From the NCBI RefSeq assembly GCF_049340185.1, contig NZ_JBMPPC010000012.1:16969-80968 (forward strand): 64,000 nt of DNA. Reading direction: 5' to 3'. The DNA comes from Undibacterium sp049340185. Its GTDB lineage: Bacteria; Pseudomonadota; Gammaproteobacteria; Burkholderiales; Burkholderiaceae_D. A program made the translations under genes and the position numbers. Below are positions 53,210 through 62,814 of this stretch, one piece after another; positions within the stretch are counted from its first letter, which is position 1, and each line of letters opens with the position of its first letter. The notes below the pieces were generated by a model. The model ran no database searches and was not told the DNA's origin. It was given only the letters and a program-made list of their open reading frames with translations.

Positions 53210-54630
53210 GGCGCAACAGTCCGGTAATGATGTGCCAGCAGTTTGACCAGTGCTGCGGAGGCGACCCGCGAGGCGCTGCCCTGCGAGCGGCTGGTCAAAG
53301 CAATAGGAACGCGGGCGCCGACAACAACACCACAAGTCGACGCGCCAGACAAATATTCAAATTGCTTGGCCAGCATATTGCCAGACTCTATATCAGGCAC
53401 CATCAAAATATCGACATCTCCCGCAACAACAGAATCGATACCCTTAATACGCGCAGCATTCGCCGAAATCGCATTATCAAAAGCCAGCGGCCCATCGACG
53501 ATTCCGCCAGTGATTTGCTTACGATCCACCATTTTACAAAGTGCTGCCGCATCAATGGTCGAGATGATTTTTGGACTGACTGTCTCGACTGCCGACAACA
53601 AGGCAACCTTAGGTTCTGTGATATTGAGCGCGATAGCAAAATTAATCGCGTTTTGCAAAATATCGGCTTTATCCATCAGACTCGGTGCGATATTGAGCGC
53701 CGCATCTGTCAACAGCAAGACCTTGTGATACATCGGCACATCAAGATGAAAGATATGCGACAGGCGTCGCTTGGTACGCAATGCAAGACAGCGAACAACT
53801 GCACCCATCAATTCGTCGGTATGCAAGCTGCCTTTCATCAAAGCCTCGACCTTACCTTCTGCCGCCAGCTCCACTGCCTTATCCGCTGCCGCATGACTAT
53901 GCGCGACATCAATTAATTCCATGCCGCTCAAATCCAGATTTGCCTCCTGAGCAAGCGCTTGCAATTTCACCAGAGGAGCGATGATGACTGGAATAATCAA
54001 TCCATGGCTGGCAGCGTCCACCGCGCCTTTTAAGGATTCAACGTCACAAGGATGAACTACGGCGCAGCGTACCGCGGACAGATCCCGCACACTGTCAATC
54101 AGGTGCCGCTGACGAGCACCGAGATCAAACATGGCCATCGTTTGTAACTGCGTTCGCGGTCTGCTAACCCGCTCCGCCGGAGCAATAACCAGTGCGTTAC
54201 CGGAGACGACTTTTTCTCCGAGCTGATTTATGATCTGGCAATCCAGCGTCACTCGTTTTTTTTCATCCTCTTTGGCAATCACGGTAGCCGAGATCGTTAA
54301 AGTATCGCCAATTCTGACTGGCTTGGAGAAGTGAAGCTGTTGCTCAAGATAAATCGTGCCAGGACCAGGTAACTGCGTTCCCAAGACAGTAGAAATCAAG
54401 GCACCGCCCCACATACCGTGAGCGATCACGCCATGAAATAGTGTGTGACCGGCATACTCAGGATCCAGATGCGCAGGATTCATATCACCTGAAACAATGG
54501 CAAAAGCCTGAATATCCGCATCGCTCAGCGTGCGCGTCTGAGTCGCCGTCTGACCCACATAGATATCGTCATACACTACGTTCGATATCTGAGCTGGTTG
54601 ATTATTTTCTTGATAGACCACGGTGTTCAT
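53206..54630 (-). CDS. MaoC-like hydratase / phosphate acetyltransferase fusion
   Basis: The 474-residue protein fuses an N-terminal MaoC-type hot-dog domain (about 20-150; DADIQAFAIVSGDMNPAHLDPEYA, FHGVIAHGMWGGALISTVLG) to a C-terminal phosphate acetyl/butyryl transferase domain (about 165-470; AAADKAVELAAEGKVEALMKGSLHT, ALLSAVETVSPKI, VVAGDVDILMVPDIESGNMLAKQ). Databases call this architecture bifunctional enoyl-CoA hydratase/phosphate acetyltransferase. It should make acetyl phosphate (or a short acyl phosphate) for AckA, encoded next. The hydratase half could link it to hydroxyacyl-CoA or PHB metabolism, which is inference. Confidence 0.92.
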   Translation of the reverse strand: MNTVVYQENNQPAQISNVVYDDIYVGQTATQTRTLSDADIQAFAIVSGDMNPAHLDPEYAGHTLFHGVIAHGMWGGALISTVLGTQLPGPGTIYLEQQLHFSKPVRIGDTLTISATVIAKEDEKKRVTLDCQIINQLGEKVVSGNALVIAPAERVSRPRTQLQTMAMFDLGARQRHLIDSVRDLSAVRCAVVHPCDVESLKGAVDAASHGLIIPVIIAPLVKLQALAQEANLDLSGMELIDVAHSHAAADKAVELAAEGKVEALMKGSLHTDELMGAVVRCLALRTKRRLSHIFHLDVPMYHKVLLLTDAALNIAPSLMDKADILQNAINFAIALNITEPKVALLSAVETVSPKIISTIDAAALCKMVDRKQITGGIVDGPLAFDNAISANAARIKGIDSVVAGDVDILMVPDIESGNMLAKQFEYLSGASTCGVVVGARVPIALTSRSQGSASRVASAALVKLLAHHYRTVAP

Positions 54631-54658
54631 AGACCACTTTCTCTATCTGATGAGACAT

Positions 54659-55750
54659 TCAATGAGATTTCTGGTGCGATGACATGATCGCAGATATCGG
54701 ATGATAGACCATCTCTGTAGTCATTTTCTGCATGCAGTCCTGATGTCCCAATGGGCACTCACGCTGTTTGCAAGGTGCGCAGTTCAGGCGCAAAGAAAGG
54801 GAATAGGCAATGTCGGAAAACGGTGGTGCGTGATCGGGATCGGTCGGGCCATACAGGGCAATGACGGGGCGGTTCAGCGCCGATGCGATATGCAGCAAGC
54901 CGGAATCATTACTCACCACGGCAGAGGCACTGGCAATCAAGGCAATCGCCTGATCCAGGCTAGTCTTGCCGGCAAGGTGACGGATGGATGGAACTGACGG
55001 CGATAAAGACTTGATCTCATCACAGACAGGACTGTCTTTTGGCGAGCCTAGTAAGACAATTTGTGTTGCAGGATAGGTTACGGTAATCTGCGCAGCGAGT
55101 TTGGCAAAATGCGCTGCCGGCCAGCGTTTCGCGTTACCGAACTCAGCACCTGGCGCAAAGCAGATGAGCGGCTGCTCCCGCGATAAACCGAGTTGCGTAT
55201 AAGTCGCTACGATGTGCGATTCGCTCACAGTTAGCGAAGGACGCCCACAACTCGTAGCGATCTGTGGCGCAGGTTCGGCAGCTAATGCCGCATAAAATGG
55301 CACCATCGCCCGCGGTGCGACAGGGTCATCATGATGCATCACATTAATCAGGCCGTAGCGGCTCTCGCCTTTGTACCCAATGCGCCGGGGAATACCAGCC
55401 AGCCACGGAATCAACGCAAACTTCAAGGTATTCGGCAAAATATAGGCTGCAGCATAATGACGCTGACGCAGTTGTCGCGCATAACGCCAGCGCTCACGCA
55501 ACTGCAATGCGCCATGCTTAAACGGCGTCTCCAGTACCGTGTCGACCTCTGCCATCGCCCGCAATACCGGGGCGACCCAGGCGGCGGCCAGTACATCAAT
55601 CGCATGAGCCGGATACTGCTGCTTTAATAGTCGCAACAATGGTTGCGCCATGACTGCATCGCCTATCCAGTTCGGTGCGATGACCAGTAAGCGCTCAGGA
55701 GCCTGTACAGAAGAATCCGAGGTGAGCGATTTAGCCGAAGACGTGCTCAT
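54659..55750 (-). CDS. waaF: Lipopolysaccharide heptosyltransferase II
   Basis: WaaF (RfaF) adds the second L-glycero-D-manno-heptose to the LPS inner core at the inner membrane's cytoplasmic face. The 363-residue GT9 enzyme shows LVIAPNWIGDAVMAQPLLRLL, LICFAPGAEFGNAKRWPAAHFA, and the C-terminal VSNDSGLLHIASALNRPVIALYGPTDPDHAPPF. C-terminal CAPCKQRECPLGHQDCM is typical. It lies two bases after msbA, forming an LPS operon with msbA and the ligase-like gene. Confidence 0.94.
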   Translation of the reverse strand: MSTSSAKSLTSDSSVQAPERLLVIAPNWIGDAVMAQPLLRLLKQQYPAHAIDVLAAAWVAPVLRAMAEVDTVLETPFKHGALQLRERWRYARQLRQRHYAAAYILPNTLKFALIPWLAGIPRRIGYKGESRYGLINVMHHDDPVAPRAMVPFYAALAAEPAPQIATSCGRPSLTVSESHIVATYTQLGLSREQPLICFAPGAEFGNAKRWPAAHFAKLAAQITVTYPATQIVLLGSPKDSPVCDEIKSLSPSVPSIRHLAGKTSLDQAIALIASASAVVSNDSGLLHIASALNRPVIALYGPTDPDHAPPFSDIAYSLSLRLNCAPCKQRECPLGHQDCMQKMTTEMVYHPISAIMSSHQKSH

Positions 55751-55752
55751 AG

Positions 55753-57489
55753 TCAGGCCGTAAATTGCAAGCGATACAGGTTCGCATAGACACCCTCTTT
55801 TGCCAGTAACTCGGTATGGGTGCCGATCTCACTGATCATGCCGTCCACCAGCACCGCAATCCGGCTGGCGCGTTCTATGGTGGATAAGCGGTGCGCAATC
55901 ACCAGCGTGGTCCGGCCTTGCATTAATTCATCCAGCGCAGATTGCACGGCACGTTCGGACTCTGAATCTAGCGCCGATGTCGCCTCATCGAGTATCAGGA
56001 TCGGCGCATTCTTATAAATCGCTCGTGCTATCGCCAGACGCTGACGTTGTCCACCAGACAGGCGACTGCCGTTATCACCGATCATGGTATTCAAACCTTC
56101 GGGCAATTCACGCACGACATCCTCCAGATGCGCGGCAGTCACCGCGGCGGCAATACGGGCAGCATCCGGTTGTGGGTCGCCATAGGCAATATTTGCCGCA
56201 ACAGTGTCGTCAAACAGCACAACGTTTTGACTGACCATCGCAATCTGCGCCCGCAGACTCGCGAGTGAAATCTGATTCAACGGAATACCGTCCAATAGAA
56301 TCTCACCGTCACTCACCTGATAAAAACGTGGCACCAGATTCACTAATGACGTCTTACCACCACCTGACATGCCGACCAGCGCCAGTGTCTCACCCGGCTG
56401 GATGCTCAGGTTAATCCCTTGCAACGCAACTTGCTCCTGCCCTGGATAGCTAAAACTGGTATTGATAAATTCCAGCTTACCCAGCGCTCTGGCGGGCAAG
56501 GGCTTACCGCTATCATGTTCAGGCTCTGCATCGATCATTGAGAACACCGATTCCGCCGCTGCCATGCCACGCTGCATCGGACCATTCAGGTCAGCCAGCC
56601 GTTTCAGAGGCGTCAATAGCATCATCATCGCTGTAATGAATTTAACAAAATCACCAACGGTAGTGGTGTCCGACTTACCTTGTGCGACCGCCAGCATAAT
56701 CACAATGGCGACGGCACAAGCTGCCAGCACTTGGGTGACTGGCGTCGTCGATGCAACGGCAACCGTGGTCTTCATCGCATAACCACGCAATTTTTCATTC
56801 TTTTTGTCAAAGCGTTGCTGCTCGTAAGCCTGGCCGCCAAAAATACGGATCACCTGGCTGGCACGTGTGGTCTCTTCGATGACCTGGGTCAGTTCGCCGT
56901 TGACTTCGAGCTGATCCTGATTGAGCTTACGCAGGCGCTTGCTGACTCGTCGTACCAGATACGCCATGGAGGGAATCAAGACAATCGTGACCAGCGTCAG
57001 CTTCCAGTTGACCCATAACAAATAGGCGAGCAAGACGATCACTGTCAGCGAATCGCGGAACAGAGTCGTAATTGATACCTTCATCATTTCCACAATTTGC
57101 TGCGCTTCAAACATGATGGTATTGATGATGCGGCCGCTGGATTCTGTATGATAAAAATTGATAGGGACATTCATGATCCGCGCAAATACCTGCGCGCGGA
57201 TATCATTCAACTGACGGGTTGCAATCCATGACATCAGATAACTTGTCGTAAATGTGCAGAGGCCGCGCAAGACAAAAATACCGATGATTGCAGCAGGTAC
57301 TTTCCACAACGGCAGATTGGTATGTTCACCTTTAAAACCATGATCCAGCAGATAGCCGAAAACATGAGGAAACATTACCTCAGTCAATGCGGTACCGATC
57401 ATCGTCAGCAAGGTCCATAACAGACGCTGACGGTGCTGACGCATCGACGCCCATAAGCGCTGCGCGATTTGTATCGTTTGCTGATTCAT
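55753..57489 (-). CDS. msbA: Lipid A export ABC transporter, MsbA type
   Basis: MsbA flips core-lipid A across the inner membrane. The 578-residue half-transporter has a six-helix ABC exporter domain (about 25-310) and an ATPase domain with Walker A VGMSGGGKTS, signature LSGGQRQRLAIARA and Walker B ILILDEATSALD. I prefer the ATG at 57489 (MNQQTIQIAQRLW) because about 22 residues before TM1 is usual. Upstream ATGs at 57540 and 57558 are possible, but the latter lies inside an extragenic palindrome. Waaf follows two bases downstream; the ligase-like gene is upstream. Confidence 0.92.
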   Translation of the reverse strand: MNQQTIQIAQRLWASMRQHRQRLLWTLLTMIGTALTEVMFPHVFGYLLDHGFKGEHTNLPLWKVPAAIIGIFVLRGLCTFTTSYLMSWIATRQLNDIRAQVFARIMNVPINFYHTESSGRIINTIMFEAQQIVEMMKVSITTLFRDSLTVIVLLAYLLWVNWKLTLVTIVLIPSMAYLVRRVSKRLRKLNQDQLEVNGELTQVIEETTRASQVIRIFGGQAYEQQRFDKKNEKLRGYAMKTTVAVASTTPVTQVLAACAVAIVIMLAVAQGKSDTTTVGDFVKFITAMMMLLTPLKRLADLNGPMQRGMAAAESVFSMIDAEPEHDSGKPLPARALGKLEFINTSFSYPGQEQVALQGINLSIQPGETLALVGMSGGGKTSLVNLVPRFYQVSDGEILLDGIPLNQISLASLRAQIAMVSQNVVLFDDTVAANIAYGDPQPDAARIAAAVTAAHLEDVVRELPEGLNTMIGDNGSRLSGGQRQRLAIARAIYKNAPILILDEATSALDSESERAVQSALDELMQGRTTLVIAHRLSTIERASRIAVLVDGMISEIGTHTELLAKEGVYANLYRLQFTA

Positions 57490-57549
57490 TATTCTCATTA
57501 TTCTGATTACTTTAATTAGGCTGAAGAGTTTTTTGAACATCTCAACAGC

Positions 57550-57615
57550 AATCCGCATGATCTATGCGGCTTTCAGAGCATTTTCATGCCAGAAGGCGCA
57601 TGGATCATGCGGATT
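57550..57615. repeat. Extragenic palindrome, copy 2
   Basis: A stem-loop with a 13-bp perfect base (57550-57562 opposite 57603-57615, allowing one wobble beyond) lies between the O-antigen-ligase-like gene and msbA. Its right arm is CCAGAAGGCGC, eight variable bases, TGCGGATT, as in copy 1 at 40240-40305. It may modulate read-through from the upstream genes into msbA. Confidence 0.8.
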
Positions 57616-57633
57616 GAATTTTAATTTTCTTTA

Positions 57634-59010
57634 TTAAGTTGCATTGGCTTGTCTATAGCCTGTGCGGACACCTGCCAGCGGAATCGCCAGCAAAATCATC
57701 AAAGCCATCCCGAATACGCCATCGCGCAAGATGGCATTAAACATGCCGCCGACCATCATCGTTATCCCCAGCATCGCCAGTAACATCGCTCGCTCCCGCG
57801 TTTGTGCCTGCTTTGTCATGCGGTGCGCCAGCCGCAACTGGCTAAGCCAGATCCACAACAATGCCGCTAATCCGGCGATACCCAGCTCGGTAAAATACAG
57901 CAGATAATCATTATGTGGTGTCGTCATAGTGCCACTCATCATGCCTTTGGCGCGCTGCTGATAAAGCGGCATCCAGTTTGCAATGCCATGTCCGAGTACG
58001 ACCTGCTCTGCGATGATCTGACTGGTCACTTTATAAATCTCCAGCCGCATACCATCTTCGCCGATATTTTTTCCTTCGTTAAATGAATGCACCTGATGCA
58101 CCGTACACTGCGCACGAGTTACCAGGATCTGTGCGGGTCTGGCACCGGCAAGCTGCATTTCATTTACAGCACAGGTCACTGGCGCAGGCAGACTCAACAC
58201 ATAGTTCCACGTACCGACGCCAGCCATCAACAGACAAGCCAGAACCAGCGCGCTACGCCACGACCAGCGTAAGTTACGCAAGGCCATCAGGACACATAGC
58301 AAAACAAAGATCAGACTAGCGGTACGAGTTTTGGCCAGCAACAATAAGGCCAGAACGACATATGCCAATACGAACATTCTGACCAATAAATGATTTTTGC
58401 GTAAAACCAATTCATGCAACATCCAGCCAGAGGCGAGTGCCAGTAAGATGCCGAGCAAGATTGACTTATTCCCTTCATAAACAACATAGCTGCGGAACAG
58501 TGTATTGGCCGGTAAGACATGCAACAGGTTCAGGTAATACAAACTGGCTGCGAAGACCGCTCCGGCAAAAAAATTCTTGAGTGCTTTTTGCTGCCAGACA
58601 CCGGCACCGACACACAGAAAAGGAAATAAAAAAATATAGGTCTGGTAGTGCCAGAATCCTGACCAGAACTCGCCAGCGGGTCGTTCATGCAAGACCGCAG
58701 CAACGATACTGACCGCACTCAATGCCAGCACAGGCAATAACATCGGACTGCATCGTATCGCTTGCAACTTCAATCGCCACGTATCATTCGACACGCAAGA
58801 CAGTAAGAGGCTGATGTAAAACACCAGCACTCCACCATACATCACACCGACCGGAAAAAATAAAGTCAGTGGCAGAAATGCCAGCACCTGCTGCGGCCAG
58901 TTCGCACGTTCGGTCCACAATGGCGCCCATCCACCTGAACGTGTCTGCAAGTGCGTGTCAGATTGCGCTTGTGCGGGTAGTGATCCGGTCTGTTTCATGC
59001 GGTCAGGCAT
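57634..59010 (-). CDS. O-antigen ligase family protein (Wzy_C domain)
   Basis: This 458-residue inner-membrane protein has about eleven to twelve hydrophobic helices and one large periplasmic loop (about 250-340) ending in the conserved TPHNDYLLYFTELGIAGLAALLW motif, whose His is characteristic of WaaL/Wzy enzymes. It probably ligates O-antigen or another glycan to lipid A-core, fitting the neighbouring msbA and waaF. O-antigen polymerase is an alternative. The start at 59010 overlaps the dnaE end by eight bases; an ATG at 58998 also fits. Confidence 0.85.
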   Translation of the reverse strand: MPDRMKQTGSLPAQAQSDTHLQTRSGGWAPLWTERANWPQQVLAFLPLTLFFPVGVMYGGVLVFYISLLLSCVSNDTWRLKLQAIRCSPMLLPVLALSAVSIVAAVLHERPAGEFWSGFWHYQTYIFLFPFLCVGAGVWQQKALKNFFAGAVFAASLYYLNLLHVLPANTLFRSYVVYEGNKSILLGILLALASGWMLHELVLRKNHLLVRMFVLAYVVLALLLLAKTRTASLIFVLLCVLMALRNLRWSWRSALVLACLLMAGVGTWNYVLSLPAPVTCAVNEMQLAGARPAQILVTRAQCTVHQVHSFNEGKNIGEDGMRLEIYKVTSQIIAEQVVLGHGIANWMPLYQQRAKGMMSGTMTTPHNDYLLYFTELGIAGLAALLWIWLSQLRLAHRMTKQAQTRERAMLLAMLGITMMVGGMFNAILRDGVFGMALMILLAIPLAGVRTGYRQANAT

Positions 59011-62000
59011 ATTCGATCTGCACTCTGTCAGGTGTCAGCCACTCACCGAGTTTTTGCCGCAGATTATCGTCAGGGTTAACCCGCCATTGATCTGCCAGAT
59101 ACAGCTCGGCGCTGGCGTCGGTGTTTTGATAGCGGATCAGGATAGGACATCCTTCCGGATTCAGGCTAGGTTTGAGAATGTCCTGCAATTTTTTCAGATC
59201 CGTTCCCGCATCTAATGACAAACGCAAACCTTGTGAAAACTGAACACGTGCCCGACCAATATCCATGATTTTTTCGGCAGTAATCCGAAGTCCGCCAGAG
59301 AAGCGATCCTCGGATACCTTGCCCAGTACCGCCAGGAATTCATCTTCTTTAAACAGGTTTTTGTACTCATCCAGCATTTCGCTATACACCGTCACATCAA
59401 CGGTCGCTGTACCGTCATCGAGAGTGACGATCATGATCTTGCCGCGCTGTGTCATCTGCGTGCGCAGCCCGGCAATCACGCCACCGATCAGGCGCAGATC
59501 ACGTGAGGGATCAAGCTTGGCGAGTGTAGTTTTAATGAACTGTCTCACCTCAGGAGCGTAAGCGTCAAACAGATGGCCGGATAAGTAAAATCCCAATGCC
59601 AGTTTTTCTTCCATCAACCTCTGCTTATCAGACCAATGATCAACCTTGATATATTCCGGCGGCGGAATCATATCGTCATCATCACCGAATAAACTGACTT
59701 GATTAATTGCGGCCTCGGCCTGCTCGGCCGCCTCCATCGCCAAAGGTACGGTTGCCAGCAGCACCGCGCGATCCTGCCCCAGACTATCCATGGCACCGGC
59801 TCGTATCAGGGACTCTACCGTGCGGCGATTAACCTGACGCTTGTCAATCCGTTTCGCAAAATCAAACAGACTCAGGAAAGGACCATCAGCCTTACGCGCT
59901 GCGACAATGCTCTCAATCGCATTTTGACCAGATCCTTTGACAGCACCCAGACCATAGCGGATTTGCGTGGCTTTTTTACCCGGCTCACCAACCGGAATAA
60001 AGCGGTACTCGGATTGATTGATATCGGGTGCAAGCAAAGTGAGTTTGCAGATATCTAGTGAATCTTCGACTAGAATTTTGATCTTATCTGTATCATCCAT
60101 CGCCAGCGACAAGTTGGCTGCCATGAACGCGGCTGGATGATGTGCCTTCAGATACGCGGTGTGATACGACAGCAATGCGTAAGCAGCGGCATGAGATTTA
60201 TTAAAACCATAGCCAGCGAATTTTTCCATCAAATCGAAAATCTCATCCGCTTTAGCTTGCGGCAAACCATCCTTCGCTGCACCGTCACGGAAAATCTGGC
60301 GGTGTTCCGCCATCTCTTCGGCCTTCTTTTTACCCATCGCACGACGCAGCAAATCCGCACCGCCCAACGAGTAGCCACCGACCACCTGCGCCATCTGCAT
60401 CACCTGCTCCTGATACACCATGATGCCGTAGGTTTCTGACAAAATACCTTCGGTACGCGGATCAGGGTAATCAAATTTTTCACCATGCTTACGCTTACAA
60501 AAATCCGGAATCAGATCCATCGGCCCCGGGCGATACAAGGCTACCAGCGCAATAATGTCTTCAAAGCGATCGGGACGTGCGTCCTTCAGCATGCCTTGCA
60601 TGCCGCGGCTTTCCAGCTGAAATACGGCGACCGTTTTCGCCTTGGTTAACAGCTCATACGATGGTCTGTCGTTGAGAGGCAATTTCGCCAGATCAAAATC
60701 TGACATCGCTGGATCCAGCATCTTAATGTAGCGAACAGCGCGGTCCAGAATCGTCAACGTGGTCAAACCCAAAAAGTCGAACTTCACGAGGCCGACTGCT
60801 TCAACGTCGTCTTTATCGTATTGCGATACCACGCCGGAATCACCACCCTGCGTGTACAGTGGACAGAAATCGGTCAGCTTGCCTGGCGCGATCAGCACGC
60901 CCCCCGCATGCATGCCGATGTTACGGGTAATCCCTTCAACCTGTTGTGCCAGATCGAGCAAGGTTTTGACTTCCTCTTCGTTTTCCTGCCGTTCAGCAAG
61001 CAAAGGTTCTTCGACAATCGCCTCGGCAATCGTGACTTGCTTACCTGGTTTAAATGGAATTAATTTAGAGACTCCGTCGCAAAACATATAACCAAAATCC
61101 AGTACACGACCCACGTCGCGAATCGCTCCTTTGGCCGCCATCGTACCGAAGGTCGCAATCTGCGATACCGCCTCTTTGCCGTAGCGCTCTTTCACATACT
61201 GGATGACGCGATCACGTCCTTCCTGACAAAAATCAATATCAAAGTCGGGCATGGATACACGCTCTGGATTCAGAAAACGCTCGAACAGCAAATTGTATTC
61301 AAGCGGATCCAAATCCGTAATCAGCAACGCATACGCGACTAATGAGCCCGCACCAGAACCACGGCCCGGGCCAACCGGTACGCCATTATTTTTCGCCCAT
61401 TGAATAAAGTCCGCCACGATCAGGAAGTAGCCCGGGAAACCCATCTTAATGATGGTGTCGGTTTCAAACTTCAGACGCGCTTCATATCTGGGTCGATGCT
61501 GTTCACGCTTTTCCAGATCGGGATAGAGTTGCACCAGTCGCTGCTCTAATCCGCGCTGTGACTCATGCACTAGAAAATCGTTGATGGTCATACCATCCGG
61601 TGTCGGGAAGTCGGGCAATTTCGGCTTACCCAATTCCAGCGTCAGATTGCAGCGCTTGGCAATCTCAACAGAATTTTTAAGTGCACCCGGAATATCGGCA
61701 AATAACTCAGCCATCTCAGCCTGGGTTTTAAAACATTGCTGATCATTAAAACGACGTACGCGACGGCCATTCGCCAGCATATCGCCCTCGGCAATACAAG
61801 TACGCGCTTCGTGGGCAACGAAGTCTTCTTTATTGATGAACTGGATAGGATGGGTGGCAACGACCGGCAACTGCAACTTGCGCGCCAAGGCGATTGCCTG
61901 ACGCACATGAGCATCCATATTCGGCTGACCTGCTCGTTGAATTTCAATATAAAAATGGTGGGGGAAAATCGCCGCCCAGCGCTGTGCATTGCGCTCGGCC

Positions 62001-62530
62001 AGATCAATATTGCCATTGTCTATCGCAATACCGACATCGCCGAAGTGAGCTCCCGATAGGACGATCAGGCCTGGCTCTTCGCTCTTTTGCTGATCAACCT
62101 CAAATAAGGCATGCAGCCATTCATAGCGAATCTCGGCACGGCCGCGATGCTGATTGGTCAGCCAGGCTTGCGCCAATAATTCGCAAAGCTGTAAATAGCC
62201 TTTTTTATTTTTCACCAAGAGCATCAGACGCGATGGCTTATCCCGGTCGTTATCATTGGTAATCCATGCATCACAACCGGCAATCGGCTTTACGCCTTTG
62301 CTACGCGCTGTTTTATAAAATTTCACCATGGCAAACAAGTTCGCCAGGTCGGTAATCGCCAGCGCAACCTGCTTATCTTTCGTTGCCGCTTTTACCACGT
62401 CATCAATGCGAACCAAGCCATCAACAATCGAATATTCAGAGTGCAAACGCAGGTGGACAAATTGCGGATGTGCGACGGCAGACAAGACAGGCGCGCTACT
62501 ATCGTTGGTCAGTGTTAATTCAGTATTCAT
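59003..62530 (-). CDS. dnaE: DNA polymerase III subunit alpha
   Basis: DnaE is the replicative polymerase. The 1175-residue protein has an N-terminal PHP domain (HLRLHSEYSIVDGLVRIDD), the polymerase core with GPGRGSGAGSLVAYAL and the catalytic aspartates in PDFDIDFCQEGRDRVIQYV, helix-hairpin-helix and OB-fold regions (KIMIVTLDDGTATVDVTVYSE) and a C-terminal tau-binding domain. Full length and typical of the DnaE1 class. It is the first gene of a minus-strand run into the O-antigen-ligase-like gene, and it diverges from trhO. Confidence 0.97.
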   Translation of the reverse strand: MNTELTLTNDSSAPVLSAVAHPQFVHLRLHSEYSIVDGLVRIDDVVKAATKDKQVALAITDLANLFAMVKFYKTARSKGVKPIAGCDAWITNDNDRDKPSRLMLLVKNKKGYLQLCELLAQAWLTNQHRGRAEIRYEWLHALFEVDQQKSEEPGLIVLSGAHFGDVGIAIDNGNIDLAERNAQRWAAIFPHHFYIEIQRAGQPNMDAHVRQAIALARKLQLPVVATHPIQFINKEDFVAHEARTCIAEGDMLANGRRVRRFNDQQCFKTQAEMAELFADIPGALKNSVEIAKRCNLTLELGKPKLPDFPTPDGMTINDFLVHESQRGLEQRLVQLYPDLEKREQHRPRYEARLKFETDTIIKMGFPGYFLIVADFIQWAKNNGVPVGPGRGSGAGSLVAYALLITDLDPLEYNLLFERFLNPERVSMPDFDIDFCQEGRDRVIQYVKERYGKEAVSQIATFGTMAAKGAIRDVGRVLDFGYMFCDGVSKLIPFKPGKQVTIAEAIVEEPLLAERQENEEEVKTLLDLAQQVEGITRNIGMHAGGVLIAPGKLTDFCPLYTQGGDSGVVSQYDKDDVEAVGLVKFDFLGLTTLTILDRAVRYIKMLDPAMSDFDLAKLPLNDRPSYELLTKAKTVAVFQLESRGMQGMLKDARPDRFEDIIALVALYRPGPMDLIPDFCKRKHGEKFDYPDPRTEGILSETYGIMVYQEQVMQMAQVVGGYSLGGADLLRRAMGKKKAEEMAEHRQIFRDGAAKDGLPQAKADEIFDLMEKFAGYGFNKSHAAAYALLSYHTAYLKAHHPAAFMAANLSLAMDDTDKIKILVEDSLDICKLTLLAPDINQSEYRFIPVGEPGKKATQIRYGLGAVKGSGQNAIESIVAARKADGPFLSLFDFAKRIDKRQVNRRTVESLIRAGAMDSLGQDRAVLLATVPLAMEAAEQAEAAINQVSLFGDDDDMIPPPEYIKVDHWSDKQRLMEEKLALGFYLSGHLFDAYAPEVRQFIKTTLAKLDPSRDLRLIGGVIAGLRTQMTQRGKIMIVTLDDGTATVDVTVYSEMLDEYKNLFKEDEFLAVLGKVSEDRFSGGLRITAEKIMDIGRARVQFSQGLRLSLDAGTDLKKLQDILKPSLNPEGCPILIRYQNTDASAELYLADQWRVNPDDNLRQKLGEWLTPDRVQIEYA

Positions 62531-62814
62531 TCGCGTATTTTACCGTGCCAGACTGGCGAAAACGATTGCCCGTGCAGGTAAAAGTGCGTGAATAGCGATA
62601 TCAATGGTGATATTACCGACAAGCGTCGGACAGATAACATCCAGATAATCAAGCTGCTCCGCCGCAAGGCATTCTGCATTACGACATCAGGGCAGAATCA
62701 AAGGCGACTTAGCATCAGTCGTGACCGTTTTATTTTTTTGAATCGTAAAACTGTAATTTTACGTCCGGAAAAGTTTATAATGCTGCCAAATCAATGACTT
62801 ACTGAATATCTACT

